The notes: a model not told the origin generated them from the letters alone. Counted from the first letter of the stretch, positions 33,056 to 45,020 are shown. The stretch is DNA of 64,000 nucleotides from Cylicocyclus nassatus (GCA_958299035.1 CATQJL010000112.1:83470636-83534635), one strand, 5' to 3'. Program-made: numbers and translations.

Positions 33056-34939
33056 TTAATGTGAAAATTCACAGAATTTGCTGCATTTGTTTTTGGCGGC
33101 CTCTACTTTGTGAAATCCCTACTTTTGCCAATAAAAACAACACAGCAGAGGAAGCTTGTCTTAATGGAAGAAAAGACTTAATGTTCATGGGGCAGGAGAT
33201 TTTTGATATGATTCTCTAGGTTCCACTGCTGAATCTCACAGGAAAGGCTGGAAATTCAGTTTGGCCGCTTTTATCTTGCGAAAACCGTACTTCTGCCTTA
33301 AAAAACTTAAGTCTCGAAGAAAGGAAAGCTTCAAAGGACTTTATGCGGCAGCACATTTAGGTTAAGGACTTCTCAGTTTCAATGCTAAATCATGCAAAAG
33401 CTCGCTTGAAATACACTCTTGAATACCCAGAGGTTTCATGCGACAGGACATTTTTGCTATTAATGTCCAAGAAAAAGCTTTGAGCAAGCTTTGGTTTCGC
33501 TTTAAGAAATGACCATTTCTTGGCGAGACGTAATGATCGCGAAGCTTGATGTGTCAGCGGCCGTTGCACAGTTCCCGAATGTCAGCCTGAGTTTGGTTGA
33601 AAGCTGTTCTACATAGATGACTGCTGAGGTGATCTTCATGTTTAGTAGCTGTGGTATCTGGATCGGGTACTTGCAGAACAGCGTAGATGATTTGGGAGTT
33701 ACTCACCATAAAAAGTTTCCTTGAGAGCATAATCTTACTTCTACTACTACTACTTACGTTGCCCCAAGATCGTTGAGAAAATGGAAATAATCTTGAAACG
33801 AAATCTTGAAATGAGCCTGATCTTGCTTCCACTACTACTTGCATTGCGAAAAAGATCGTTGAGAAAATGGGAAATCATTCTCTTGCTATTTTTAGTTGCA
33901 CGCAGACAGTTGTCAATGTATCTGCCAAAACCCACTTGCTAGGGTCGTACTGCCGCGGGACATTTTTGTTAAGACTTCCTTGTTTTCAAGGCTAAGTTAG
34001 AAAAAACCTCCTTGGAATCCACTTCAAGCAAAAATTCTTGTGCTCTCAATAGCGGAAAAGTAAAGGAGCTTTGCAAGAAGAACAGCGTAGATGATTTGAG
34101 AGTTACCATTGTAAAAAGTTTGCTTGAGAGCATGATTTTACTCCTACGACTACATATTTACGTTTCGCCAAAAATCGTTGAGAAAATGGAAGTCCATTTC
34201 CTTGCCATTTTAAGTTGCACGCACATAGTTATCAATGTATCTGCCCCAACCCACTTGGTAGCGACCCCTAGGGTAGGCATGCCGCAGAACATTTTTCCGA
34301 ACAATTCCTTGTTTTCAAGGCACTATTTTTAGTTGCACGCAGACAGTTATCAATGTATCTGCCCCAACCCACTTGCTAGCGACCCGTAGGGTCGTACTGC
34401 CGCGGGACATTTTTGTTAAGACTTCCTTGTTTTCAAGGCTAAGTTATAAAAAACCTTGAAATCCACTTCGAGCAAAAATCCATATGCTCTCAATAGCGGA
34501 AAAGTAAAGGAGCTTTGCAAGAAGAACAGCGTAGATGATTTGAGAGTTACCTTGAAAAAAGTTTGCTTCAAAGCGTGATTTTACTCCTACGACTACATAT
34601 TTACGTTTCGCCAAAAATCGTTGAGAAAATGGAAATCCATTTCCTTCTGCCCCAACCTAGCGACCCGTAGGGTCGCTACTGCCGCAGGACATTTTTCCGG
34701 ACAATTCCTTTTTTTTCGAGGCAAAGTTATGAAAAAATCCTTGAAATCCATTTTAACCGCGCCTACTTCGCGAAAGTGATGCTTTGGCACCAAAAAGCAG
34801 AAAAGCAGAGGAGGCTGGTCTTAAAAGAAGGACAGAGCCACGGGCTTCACGGAGGACCTTTTTGCTAGATATCCGATAGAAAGCTTCAGCGAGTTTTATA
34901 TCTTTTAGTATCGCTATAAAAGTGCCTTCATACCGCGGC

Positions 34940-35030
34940 GGCAGCCGCCGCTGATAGCCCGTAGCAGCCGCTGGCAGCCCGTAGCAGCCCGCAGTAGCCG
35001 CCAGCAGCCCGTAGCCGTAGCTGGCCGTTT
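34940..35030. repeat. GC-rich minisatellite of AGCCCGTAGC-type units
   Basis: About nine imperfect repeats of GCAGCCCGTA or GCAGCCGCC, such as AGCAGCCGCTGGCAGCCCGT. It sits inside the satellite array and stands out by composition from its AT-rich surroundings. No coding interpretation. Confidence 0.75.
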
Positions 35031-37797
35031 TTGTCATAGAAGTGCAAAATCATCAAATTCTTGGTATTTTAAGCGCAAACGCCCACGCTTTCCATCTTCC
35101 ACGCTTTTTCCTCCTTGTTGCGGTTAATCTGCAGTTCCACTTTCACACATTACAGAGTTATTCAAGATAAGCACCGGCCAAGGATATAATTGAAGCAGAA
35201 CCATGCATATAAAATAAGCACTACAGAAACTGGATGCATCCAAAGTCAGACGATCACACCGCAAAGAAACTTTGGCGAAATGTGGTTCAACGCGAAAGGG
35301 AAACTGAGCACCAATTGGATAACCAATCTATGGCAACAAGATTCTAACAGCAATGACCACAAGTATGATATACGAGATCGACTTGCGAAAACATAATCGT
35401 ACTTATGCCTTAAAAAATCAAAAAGAGCAGGGGAGAATTGGTCTCGAAGGGAGGAAAGCTGCAGGAGCTTTATGCGGCAGTGCGTTTCTGTTGATAATTT
35501 CTCAGTTTTGATGCTAAATTATACGAAAACTCGCTTGAAGTCCACTTTTAACCGCTTTTACTTCGCAGAAATCACATCTCTGCCTCTTATAACAAAGAAG
35601 CAAAGGGAGCTTGGTCTCGAAAGAAAGGTTCTAAGAGCTTCAAGCGGCAAACATTTCTCCTAAGAATTTCTCAGTTTCTGTGCTAAATTATACAAATCTC
35701 GCTTGAAATCCACTTTTGACCGCTTTTATTAGGTCTTAAAGAAAGTTCATGGACACTTGCAAAAAATTTTTTTCAAATTGCTGTAACTTCAAACATATTG
35801 ATTCTTCTTTGAAGCTACAAGCTTCTTTGCAAAGACAATTTTGTTTACAACATATATTTATCTTGCTGGCTTTTCAGCTCTCGCCGGTCCACCAGCATGC
35901 GCAGAAGGGAAAAAAATCGACGCGAAAAGTAACCTATTTGCGCAGAATATCTCAGGCATGATGAGAGCTAGACAGCTCATATGCTGTAGTTATATAGAAG
36001 TCTGCCAGGGCTGTCTTGGAGACTATTTACGCATTTGAGCGACTACCTGCAGAATAAGTTTTTCCAGAAAGGCTAAGAAATCACCATTTTTTGCCTCAAA
36101 AATGCACCATTTTTCGAGTAAGCGACTTTGAAGTCTTCTCGTTCTCCACAGGAGACAGCAAATTTTTGATTATTGCGAAGATTGTTGGGCTAATGCCTTT
36201 TACATCTTTTGGACCCAATGGCGATTCTCGCAGAAGCGATGTCAGCTGCGAAAATAGTTGCAGTCAGAGGCAAGTTTGACAGCTTGTAATTTCTGAGCGC
36301 TGTCGCAAAACAAGTGCAGCTGCGGGTCAGAAGGTAACAGTCTCCTCGATTGGATCACACACAATTTGGACGAAAACCTATGAACTTCACAAGAAAATGG
36401 CCGCAGGAAGAAAAATTATGAAATTGTCATGTTAGAAAGCTTTCCTTCTTTGATGTGCAGATCATACATGCTTTGGTATCGATGAAAATTAGAAGCGGCT
36501 TCGAAAATATCAGGCTTCCTTCTACCGAATAGTTTAAAAACTCGGTGTCAAATACCGACGGAGCGGCAAAAAAATGCACGCAAAAAACGAAATCTTTAAA
36601 AGTGCTCGGACTCTTCCTTTACAACCTAATATTTCGTAGAAATTATACCTCTGCCTCCTATAACAAAGAAGCAAAGCGAGAGCTTGATCTCGAGGGAAGG
36701 AGGCCTAAGGGCTTCATGCAGCAGTGCATTTCTGCTAAGAACTTCTCAATTTCAATGCTAAACTGTACAAAAGCTCGCTTGATATCCACTTTGGCCGCTT
36801 TTACTTCGCAGAAATCATACTTCTGCCCCATTTAGCAGAAAGGAAAGGGGACTTGATCTCGTGGTCTCGGTCTATGAGGCAGAACATGTTTGCCAAGATT
36901 GACCAAAAGAGAGCTTTGAGCGGACTTGATCTCGCTTCAAGAAATGACTTCGCGAGATATTATAAGGAGAGTGTAGGACTGTGCGTGATCGCGAAGCTCG
37001 ATGTGTTTGCGGCCGTCGCACATTCCTGAAAGTCAGTCCGAATTTCGGGTTGAATCAGCTTTCTGCGTAGATGACTGCTTAGGCGATTTCCATTTCTAGG
37101 AGCTGGGGTGGGTCTTTGCAAAAAGAATAGCGTATATGATTTGGTAGTTAGTCGCTGTAAAAAGTTTGCTTGAGCCTGATTTACTACTTGCATTGCGAAA
37201 AAGATCGTTGAAAAAATGGGAATTCATTCTCTTGCTATTCTTAGTTGCACGTAGACAGTTATCAATGTATCTGCCCCAACCCACTTACTAGCGACCCGTA
37301 GGGTCGTTAGTGCAAATATAATCTTGCAAAACCTCGTCTTTCTACTTGGTATTTCAATTACACTCCATATTTTCCTGTACAAGAATTAGAAATTGAACAT
37401 GTGCACTTGACTTTTTATCTAAACAAGGCAGGGAGACCACCTATAATAACTCGCAAACTTTGTGAAAAAGTCGTCCATTGTGTAAAGTAATGCATGCGAA
37501 ATCGCTTCTGTTGTAGTTGTTTAGAATAATCTTTGAAAATTGGACTTCAAGTCACTTTTATAGAAAGAAGCTTCAAAGAGTCTTTTGTTGTATATAAATT
37601 ACGAAAAATATTCTTCGGAAGTTTTACAGATTTTTCTCAGTCAAAATTTTATTTGCGAGAGTCCGCAGAGATACTAAGAATTGCAAGAAACGAAATTGAT
37701 TTGGATTGTGAAGTTAACAGCTGAATCTCGAGGATGTAATCATAGGACGCCCACTTGCCATAGAGTAGGTGGATCAGTGAAAACAATTGTTCTGTCG

Positions 37798-40700
37798 ATG
37801 GAACTCCATTTTAGTGCATTGTTTTTTGTATTCTCGCTATCATGTGCCGTAGCATGTACATATGTAGGCGGGGCTTCAACTCTGTGGCAAGCGAGCAACT
37901 ATAGTAACCATTTTCTCAGTGTTCATTCTTTTTCCGGTAAAAGCCGTAAAATTTGACAAGTGTGTAGCGCCAACTCTTTGTTGAGCAACTTCAAAGTGTT
38001 TGTGGTAAGTTGAGGGGATTTTTGAGCATTTATTAGCAGCGTTGTCAAAGGAAAAAGACTGAGAAATGGCGATTCCTACATGAAAACATGAATTTATGGA
38101 ACAGATCAAATGAAAACAAGAGAAACAAAAAGTGTCAGGTCCCATAGATTTTGTAAGGTTTTGATGCATTGCAAAAATCTGGCGATGCTCGATTCCTGAT
38201 ATGTTACTTTGCACTTGCACTGAATAAATGTAAACTCTTGCTCAACTAAAATTTTTATACAGAATTGTTTAGATTGCTACCATACCTCCCACTGCTGATG
38301 CCTCTGATGTTGGTGCCACGATGAAATTATCTTGTATGTATGCATATGCCAGCAAATTGCCTGAAAATCATCGATTCTGGGCCAAAGTTCGATTGATGAA
38401 GGTTTGTCATTACAGAGGAAAGATGCGAGGAACAAACACCGTCTCGCATTGGAGAATTAGGAAGAGGTCTTGTTTTAGGAGCTTGAATTGATGACTTAAA
38501 TCTGGTTTCTTTCTTGGCCAATTTGTCATGAGGCTTGAAACTATGAACTTCGAAGTTTTGCGACTGAGTGCGCGTCATCAACATGGTACTAAAGTGCGGT
38601 TCATAATTATACGAACACCCCAAATTTTGAAAGTTTTTGGACTTTTTGGAAGAAACTCAAAAAGCCATTGATACCATGTGATAGAGCACACGAAAACGGT
38701 GCATGATCCGTAAGAATGGAAATCGACGTCAATCTGAGGAGTGTTTTTGCGCCTAATGCGAATTTTTAGCGGTTCATAATTATACGAACACCTCAAACAA
38801 AGGTCCATTTTTTATCCAAGATTGCAATCTTTCGAGTCCAAACTTTTTGTAGAGTTACAGTAACAAAGTCTGACATATCTGCTACACACTGCATCCAGTG
38901 CAGCTCAAAAAGGGGATCGTTACTTTTTTCAGATGGCTTTAAATGGTTTTGGAGTGATTGCGCTCCAAAAACATACGTTCTTCTGTGGTTTACGCACTCT
39001 AATTAGCTTGTACCAAGGCTATGAAATAAAATAAGCTCTTTCGATAGATATTTTGTTTGACGCTTGGAAAATCTATGCGTTTTCGTGCCGTTTTTCAACC
39101 AAGTTCCAACCTTACTCTAGAGTCGGAGCAAGATTTCGAGCCTCAAAACTCAGCTTCGGAAGCCCTACAATGAAGTAAGCAGATGGTATGTAGAAGTTCA
39201 CAAAACTATGTATTTGGCTAGAAGAAAATCAGCAGCGTTGAGCGCTTGTTTTGCCCACGCAGACGTCATTTCACCAAAACCACTGTTTTTACTATAGCAA
39301 TCACAACTTGATTTGGTTTTTTGCTCCATAGCTTCAACATCAGTTCTACAAAAAACGCAAAAACGTTGGCACGGATACATCATCATGCAAGGAATGCAGA
39401 TGCGTCATATCAAATGTTTGCGCGAGAGAGAAGTTGAGTTTTGAGGCTCGAAATCGTGCTAACTCTAGGGTAAGGTTGGAACTTGGTTGAAAAACGGCAC
39501 AAAAATGCAAAGATTTTCGGAGCGCTAAACAAAATATCTATCGAAAAAGCTTATTTTATCTCATAGCCTTGGTACAAGCTAATTAGAGTGCGTAAACCAC
39601 AGAAGAACGTATGTTTTTGGAGCGCAATCACTCCAAAAGCATTTAGAGCCATCTGAAAAAAGTAACGATCCTCTTTTTGAGCTGCACTAGGTTTAGTGTG
39701 TAGCAGATATGTCAGACTTTGTTACTGTAACTCTACAAAAAATTTGGGTTCGAAAGATTGCAAGCTTGAATAAAAAATGGACCTTTGTTTGAGGTGTTCG
39801 TATAATTATGAACCGCTAAAAATTCGCATTAGGCGCAAAAACACTCCTAAGATTAACATCGATTTCCATTCTTATGGATCATACACTGTTTTCATCTGTG
39901 TTCTATCGCATGGTACCAACGGCTTCTTGAGTTTCTCCCAAAAAGTCCGAAAACTTACAAAATCTTGGGTGTTCGTATAATTATGAACCGCACTTTATCA
40001 TAGGCGGTGTCTCACCATAATTTGGATCTCGAGATTTTTCGAAATACAAGTCTTTCCAGCTTTGATTGGGTCCAAATCTTCATAATCTCAAAACCCCGTT
40101 CGATGGCTCTTGGAAGCATTGCGGACACGTTGTTTCCCTTCCTTAACTTCGGCAGTAGGGTCGAGCATGCCAGGATGGAGGGCGTCGCTGTATTTTGCCG
40201 ATAGGCTCCACCATGTGCGGACAGCTGGCGCGAATCTATAATGCCCTAAATATCTACAGCTGCGTGTCTGTAGCAGAGGTCCACGTGGGACCACTTCTTT
40301 CGACGACATATAGTCCTCTACACCGTCGCCTGGAAGGACTTGTTCAAAATATAGCGGGAAACCCATAAATTGTCCAGAGCGAGCCAAATCGCACTTCGCG
40401 AATTACTGTGCGAGTACTTTTCTAGGTAAAGACAATGCCGTATCAAATGGGACCAGGGAGGTGGCCTACGAAATATTCGGTCCTTTAGAGAAATCATAAG
40501 CATACAGTCTATCTCAGATGTAAGAGACACTGTTCAAAACTATGCTGATATACTGACTGCTAACAATGATAACGAGCATAAAAAATGAAAACGAGTGAAA
40601 ATGAATGAAACTCGGCTAAGTGTTTTTGCATCGAATTTGAACTTTTATCAATATGTGTTTCTACCTTCGTCGAGTCGAATTGAGGACAGACCTGAAACTA

Positions 40701-41072
40701 CTGCTGAAGGGTCATAAGCATTCTTCCAACTGTCAGTGCGAAATGGTATTTTCATTTGTTATTGTTAGTTCAATCGAAATTTTAGAAAAATGGCACGAGT
40801 GGTGCTACGCTTGACGAGCAGAAACAAATCAACTCTGATCGTGAACCGTATATGCAGTTTACAATGTCGGCAAACGATATAAAAGACCCAAAAGATCTTT
40901 ACATTGACATAAAGCACAACTGTGTCAAAAACGTGAGTCTGCTAGTAGTAAAGCACAAGAGAATATGCTCAGATTTCAGCACACAACGATGTATCGTGTT
41001 AAAGACGTTGATGTCGAGATGGACAGCAATAATCCCACAGTCAAGGATGTGGGTACAATATTTTTGCCTTGA
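37798..41072 (+). CDS. Transthyretin-like (TTL) family gene, unit II copy, four intact exons
   Basis: Exons 37798-37863 (22 codons, signal peptide MELHFSALFFVFSLSCAVAC), 38273-38401 (43), 40786-40932 (49) and 40980-41072 (30 plus TGA) join in phase 0 to a 144-residue precursor, the usual size of TTL proteins. Donors are GTAGGC, GTTTGT and GTGAGT; acceptors end TTTAG, TTTTAG and TTTCAG. Domain landmarks: MKLSCMYAYASKLPENHRFW, VRLMK, KNGTSGATLDEQ, DPKDLYIDIKHNCVKN and VGTIFLP. The two cysteines (in LSCMY and HNCV) are the pair expected to bridge in this fold. The signal peptide implies secretion. Intron 2 is enlarged by a 1404-bp foldback insertion (38592-39995), so the gene now spans 3.3 kb. 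Of the three copies in the window this is the one most likely to work. TTL identity is by motif order. Confidence 0.8.
38592..39995. mobile_element. 1404-bp foldback element, second copy, in intron 2 of the TTL gene
   Basis: Flanked by TA (38590-38591, 39996-39997). Unit I has the empty site CATGGTACTATCATAGG (9835-9851), which proves the boundaries and the TA duplication. Ends AAGTGCGGTTCATAATTATA are inverted; arms run to about 39165 and from about 39430. The spacer is the reverse of that at 31100-31370. No transposase is encoded, so it must be moved by another element, probably a Tc1/mariner-type enzyme given the TA target (inference). Confidence 0.92.
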
Positions 41073-41260
41073 TAAGAAAAATTACGATTGTGTAAATACT
41101 TTATTAGGCTTGATGTGTTTTTAGAAACTCTCTTTTGAAATAAAAAACTTTTATGACTAAACTTTTGTGACTTATAACATGAAAATTGATAAAAATCAAC
41201 TACTCCGTGTTTTGTGTTCAAGTCTGTCTTGTTTATTGACAACTGATACTACGATGAATC

Positions 41261-41538
41261 TTATATATAATGCTAAATGTCTGTGTGTGTGTCTGTACGT
41301 ATGTTCCGAATAGAAAATTCCATTTCTGAACCGATCGGGACCAAACTTGGCACACATACACTTCGGGCCCCGGCGGGTGTTATAGGCTACTTTTCGTCAT
41401 CGATCGATATCGACTTTATCGATTTTTTGGAAAATTGGAGCTACAGGGCTGGGAGTTGGCACAGGGGGGTAATCGAGCATGCTGATTACAAATATATTAT
41501 TGACAGGCCCGGGCGGAGCCAGGTTTGCCAACTAGTAA
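41261..41538. mobile_element. Short Helitron2/Helentron-like element, unit II only
   Basis: Starts TTATATATAATGCTAAATGT followed by a GTGTGTCTGTACGTATG stretch, then AACCGATCGGGACCAAACTT, a single TATCGATTTT/GGGAGTTGGCAC block, and ends GGCCCGGGCGGAGCCAGG then CCAACTAGTA. Unit I has the uninterrupted site ACAATGAATAAATATAGATA (about 11211-11230). The 5' GTCT-rich start and the 3' CTAGT end after a GC-rich hairpin are hallmarks of Helitron2-type non-autonomous elements (DINE/INE-1-like). A longer relative lies at 56233-56849. Confidence 0.8.
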
Positions 41539-42648
41539 AAGATATAGATACATATTCGCGAAGTCATACAGTCGCCCTTCTTACCATATGGACAAATACA
41601 TAACTTACAAGAGAAGCCTTTTGCTCGAAACGGGCTTTTCACATGACATCTATATCACCTTGAAGAGCATTGAACGATGATTCCAACCTTCCTTATCTGC
41701 CAAGCTCCTCTGGAGCTAGCTTTTTTAGGTTGGAAATGAATGCGCGACAGAAACAAGATCTTCCAAAATTGCTCAGATAGTCATCTCAATTATCACAACA
41801 ATTCAATAAATGGATGCCTTCTGTCCATTACCCTCATACTCAATACCCTATTTAAGCGCAAAAAAGACCATAGCCTTTGTTTTTACCTATATTCTGCGTT
41901 CATTTTCCGCTCTAAAAAGCAGTTATAACTCGGGCCAAGGGCACTTGGCAGAATATAAAAACAGATTTGAAATCAGCCTTCAATGTTTTTCAAAGTTCTA
42001 TGGGACTTCTTCGAGAAGGTCACTCCTAGTAATAGGTATCTTTATAAAAGTCAAGCATGTGCGATACTTTATTTGATGTTTGTTTATTTGTTTATTTGAT
42101 GCATGCATAGTGCGCCACAATAGAGCAAGAAGTGAAGACTTGGGACAGATGAATGCCAAGCTGCCAATGAGATATCAGGTAAACCATTACATCAGAAAGG
42201 ATAAACAAGCGAAAAATAGCAACTCGATGACTATAAAGCACACCACAACATCTAGGCGTCAGTAAATAGCAAAGTAACAGAAAGAAGTTGGTTAGAGAAA
42301 AACTTCATAAATTTCAATAAATGCCTAGTGCGACGGCAGAGAAGCGCAGAAATCAAGAGAAGGATGTTTCCTGCAGAAAAAGGGCAAAACATAGATATAT
42401 CAGCAGCTAACAAGCCATTCACTAGCGTGAGGTTGACACTCCTAAGGGTACGCTTGAACGAACACACTCTGAGCAGAAAGCACTCTACAAAAGAAAGTAT
42501 CGAAGAGCCGCAAAAAGCGCTTTCCATGAATGCAGGGTAATAATGTTGCACATATCAGTTCTAGCAGTAAGTCTAAATATCAGAAAGTACTTACTCGCAT
42601 TGAGCCTAAACTCCTTACGCGGACGTCGAAATGCAAAAACGAGTTTAA

Positions 42649-42916
42649 AAGCAGCGTCCCATTACGTGGAAATGCGCCTCCAAAGTGGACCCCGTATCGT
42701 GTTCGCATGGATTCATGGCAGTTTGCGTGAGGACAGATGCTTTGTGCCATGAATCCATGCGAAATACGATCCCGGGGTCCAGTTTCGAGGGAAATATTTC
42801 AACCGTTAGAGCACTATCTGAGCTGCCAGTTGGGCAGTGGCTTAGTTAGGGCCCCGAAATTACTATCTCTATCCATGTGAGATCCCCATGTGTCCAAACT
42901 TGCCTGGACGCTGCCT
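42649..42916. mobile_element. TTAA-flanked palindromic MITE, unit II copy
   Basis: Same insertion as 12288-12615, flanked by TTAA (42645-42648, 42917-42920) and shortened to 268 bp mainly by loss of part of the left arm. Right end inverted reads AGGCAGCGTCCAGGCAAG. Confidence 0.75.
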
Positions 42917-43635
42917 TTAAGTTAAATACGTTTGTACTCTAAAGTCTTGCTCAGTATAAAAGTTTGAGCTTGGACGGTTATGAGTTCTTGCTTAATATAG
43001 AGGTTTGAGTTAGAAGGGTTATGCGAGGCATATTCCGGAACATGACATACGCATGCAGCATTTGCTTTCCGGCTAATGTGAATCAAGAAATGTTAATGCG
43101 GAACCAATAAGACAAAGGCATACTCTGCGAAAATACTGGGTCGAGGGAGGCTGAAAGGCGGCTTTCAGACGCACCTTCTTTCCCCTACCCCCTCCCCTCC
43201 CTCCTCCAAGAATGGGTCGCGAATATTTCGAAGTAGACAGAATGAGTTACGAAATTGTGCAGAAGACTTTTCCACGTAATCTTTTCTTTGAACCTGGGCA
43301 TGTTGTATTGGATTTGATAGAGATAATTCGAGTTCACAACACGAAAAGTTTTAGAGGCCGCGTTGATCTACACCAGAAATCCGGGCATGAACAACAAAAA
43401 ATGAGAGCGCGACGATAACGACTGATCTCGTGCCTCTTATGACATTATGTGACCTTAAATCGCACAGTATATATAATCCTTGACTCACCGAGCAGCCTCA
43501 GTAATGTCTGTCACATGTGCGTACTAACTCCAAGGTGGACCAGAGGTTGGTGAATCCATTTTGGATTGTTTCTTGGCGCGTTACCCAGACGAGGTTCAAA
43601 TGACGGAAGTCTCATGAAGTACTGGTCGTGTAGAC

Positions 43636-44540
43636 TAAGGGTAGTTTCATACTGCCGCACTGACCACACCAGACTCAGCTGACCGCACTGACAGCAGCAG
43701 ACTTGAGCAGACTGCGGCTGACCGCACTAACCGCCACGAAAGCGCAGATCGCTACATCCCTTCGTAAAAGAGAGAACAATTGCGATTACGTCAAAACATC
43801 ATGGTTTACGCCTACGATGTTCATAGGATCTACAGTAAATTCCGACCCGCTTTAGGCGGAAATCGAATTGGCGGGAGCCTTGCAACAGTTCGCGCCGTTT
43901 CGCAGCTACAGTATATCATATGGGGAGCACGCAGAAGGCGACAATGCGCGCAAAGTGCAAGCAGTGTAAAATCGCTCTTGTTACTTTTTACAAAATTTTA
44001 CTTACGGCATTGAGTCGTGTATCTGTTCCCACCCCCACCCCTACCTTGGCGCCGTGTCACTTTAGAAGCAAAGAATTTTGAAAGGCACAAGATTTGGAGA
44101 TTGTCGCCTTGCGCACCACACCCTATCGTATCGCTGAGAGCCCAAGCCTGCTATCTTCAGTCTCCTTAGTCTTTGTTTGGCAAAATAGCGCTCTGCTCGC
44201 GAAGGCTCTAGCGATGCGCATGCGCTGCTGCACGTAGAATGCTTCGCCTAATTCGGAATGAAACCGACTGTAATTTCTCTTCTCAATCAAATTTTGGCGA
44301 TTGTTTTTCTTTGGTATGCTCATATTTGATCTAATTCCTCCTATTATTGCATATAACTGTTTTGTAATACTCTCGCTCGTGTTGTCTTTTGGGTCTAGGC
44401 GTATACTATTGTTAATTGTTGGAATTACAATTATTTATCCCTCCTTTACAAAAGGATGCAGCGATCTGTGCGGCCGTTGCGGTCAGTGCAGTCAGCTGCA
44501 GTCAGCTACGTTCACTGCAGCAGTCTGCAACAACCCTAAC
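43636..44540. mobile_element. Long-inverted-repeat MITE with CTGACCGCA-like repeats, unit II copy
   Basis: Equivalent of 13331-13790. Left arm from GGGTAGTTTCATACTGCCGC, right arm ending in GCAACAACCCTAAC. It is interrupted by the CAGT-ended element at 43833-44270, which accounts for its greater length. Confidence 0.6.
43833..44270. mobile_element. CAGT-ended MITE with TA duplication, unit II only
   Basis: Left end CAGTAAATTCCGACCCGC and inverted right end CAGTCGGTTTCATTCCGAAT are partly matching. TA flanks both sides (43831-43832, 44271-44272), and unit I shows the empty site CATAGGGTCTAATTTCTC (about 13516-13533). CAGT ends with a TA target are typical of Tc1-like elements. No transposase frame. 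Confidence 0.72.
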
Positions 44541-44789
44541 AGATAATACCACCGCAATTCTTTTCCAAACCTCCGAAGAAGACGATATTATTTCGAACAT
44601 AAGGTTAAAGATCCACCACAAAACCTGGTTGGCAGAAAAACAACACACGATGTGCAGAAGAGTTTTTCCTTGTGAACAAATCACATCATTTCAAAAATTT
44701 TTGGACACAAAAATGGCTAATAATTACTTTTTCATGCGTTCATGCGCATTCATCTTTAGGCTGCGCTCCTCTCCCGCCCCTTTCCTACT

Positions 44790-45020
44790 ACCTTAATTTC
44801 ATGCTATAGCCGTATCGTTTTCGGCTTTTTTCGGTTTTTCAGGCGTACCGCTCAGTCGCCTCGTTGCGTTTCGCAAAACGAGACTTATGCTGTACGATGC
44901 TCTCAGGCAATATGTAGCACTGTAAATATCTTTTGGATCGCGAAGTCCTTCGGCGTGTCTGTGCTGTTTGATTTAAGAAAAAATGCCTCTACCTTGCGTC
45001 CTATAGCGTGAAATCAGGGT
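44790..45020. mobile_element. MITE with CCCTAATTTCACGC-type ends, unit II copy
   Basis: Equivalent of 14040-14266, with ends CCTTAATTTCATGCTATAG and, inverted, CCTGATTTCACGCTATAGGA. The younger neighbour found in unit I at 14280 is absent here. Confidence 0.55.

Larger units (their letters stand above)
32270..37310. repeat. Degenerate satellite array with roughly 170-190-bp units and longer internal repeats
   Basis: A recurring unit contains, in order, a block like TTTTACTTCGCAGAAATCA, a TCTGCCTC block, AAGCAAAGGGAGCTTGGTCT, GGAGCTTTATGCGGCAGC, CTTCTCAGTTTCAATGCTAA and CTCGCTTGAAATCCACTTT. Copies start near 32280, 32480, 33070, 33265, 34750, 35400, 35550, 35690, 36640 and 36790. A second repeat type, with GAACAGCGTAGATGATTTGA and AAAATCGTTGAGAAAATGGA, is found near 33670, 34080, 34527 and 37120. 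The units vary in length and no frame is conserved, so this is non-coding tandem sequence. Confidence 0.75.
30225..37315. repeat. 7.1-kb insertion in unit II relative to unit I
   Basis: Unit I passes from TGTTTTTGACATG directly to CAAAAATAACCTTGCAAAAC (8550-8575). In unit II the equivalent left edge is at 30224 and the right edge at about 37316. The block contains a 1404-bp foldback element (30542-31945), a TTAA MITE (32606-33055) and a degenerate satellite array. A frame of about 100 codons at 30241-30540 has no recognisable family. The mechanism of the block as a whole is unclear. Confidence 0.7.
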
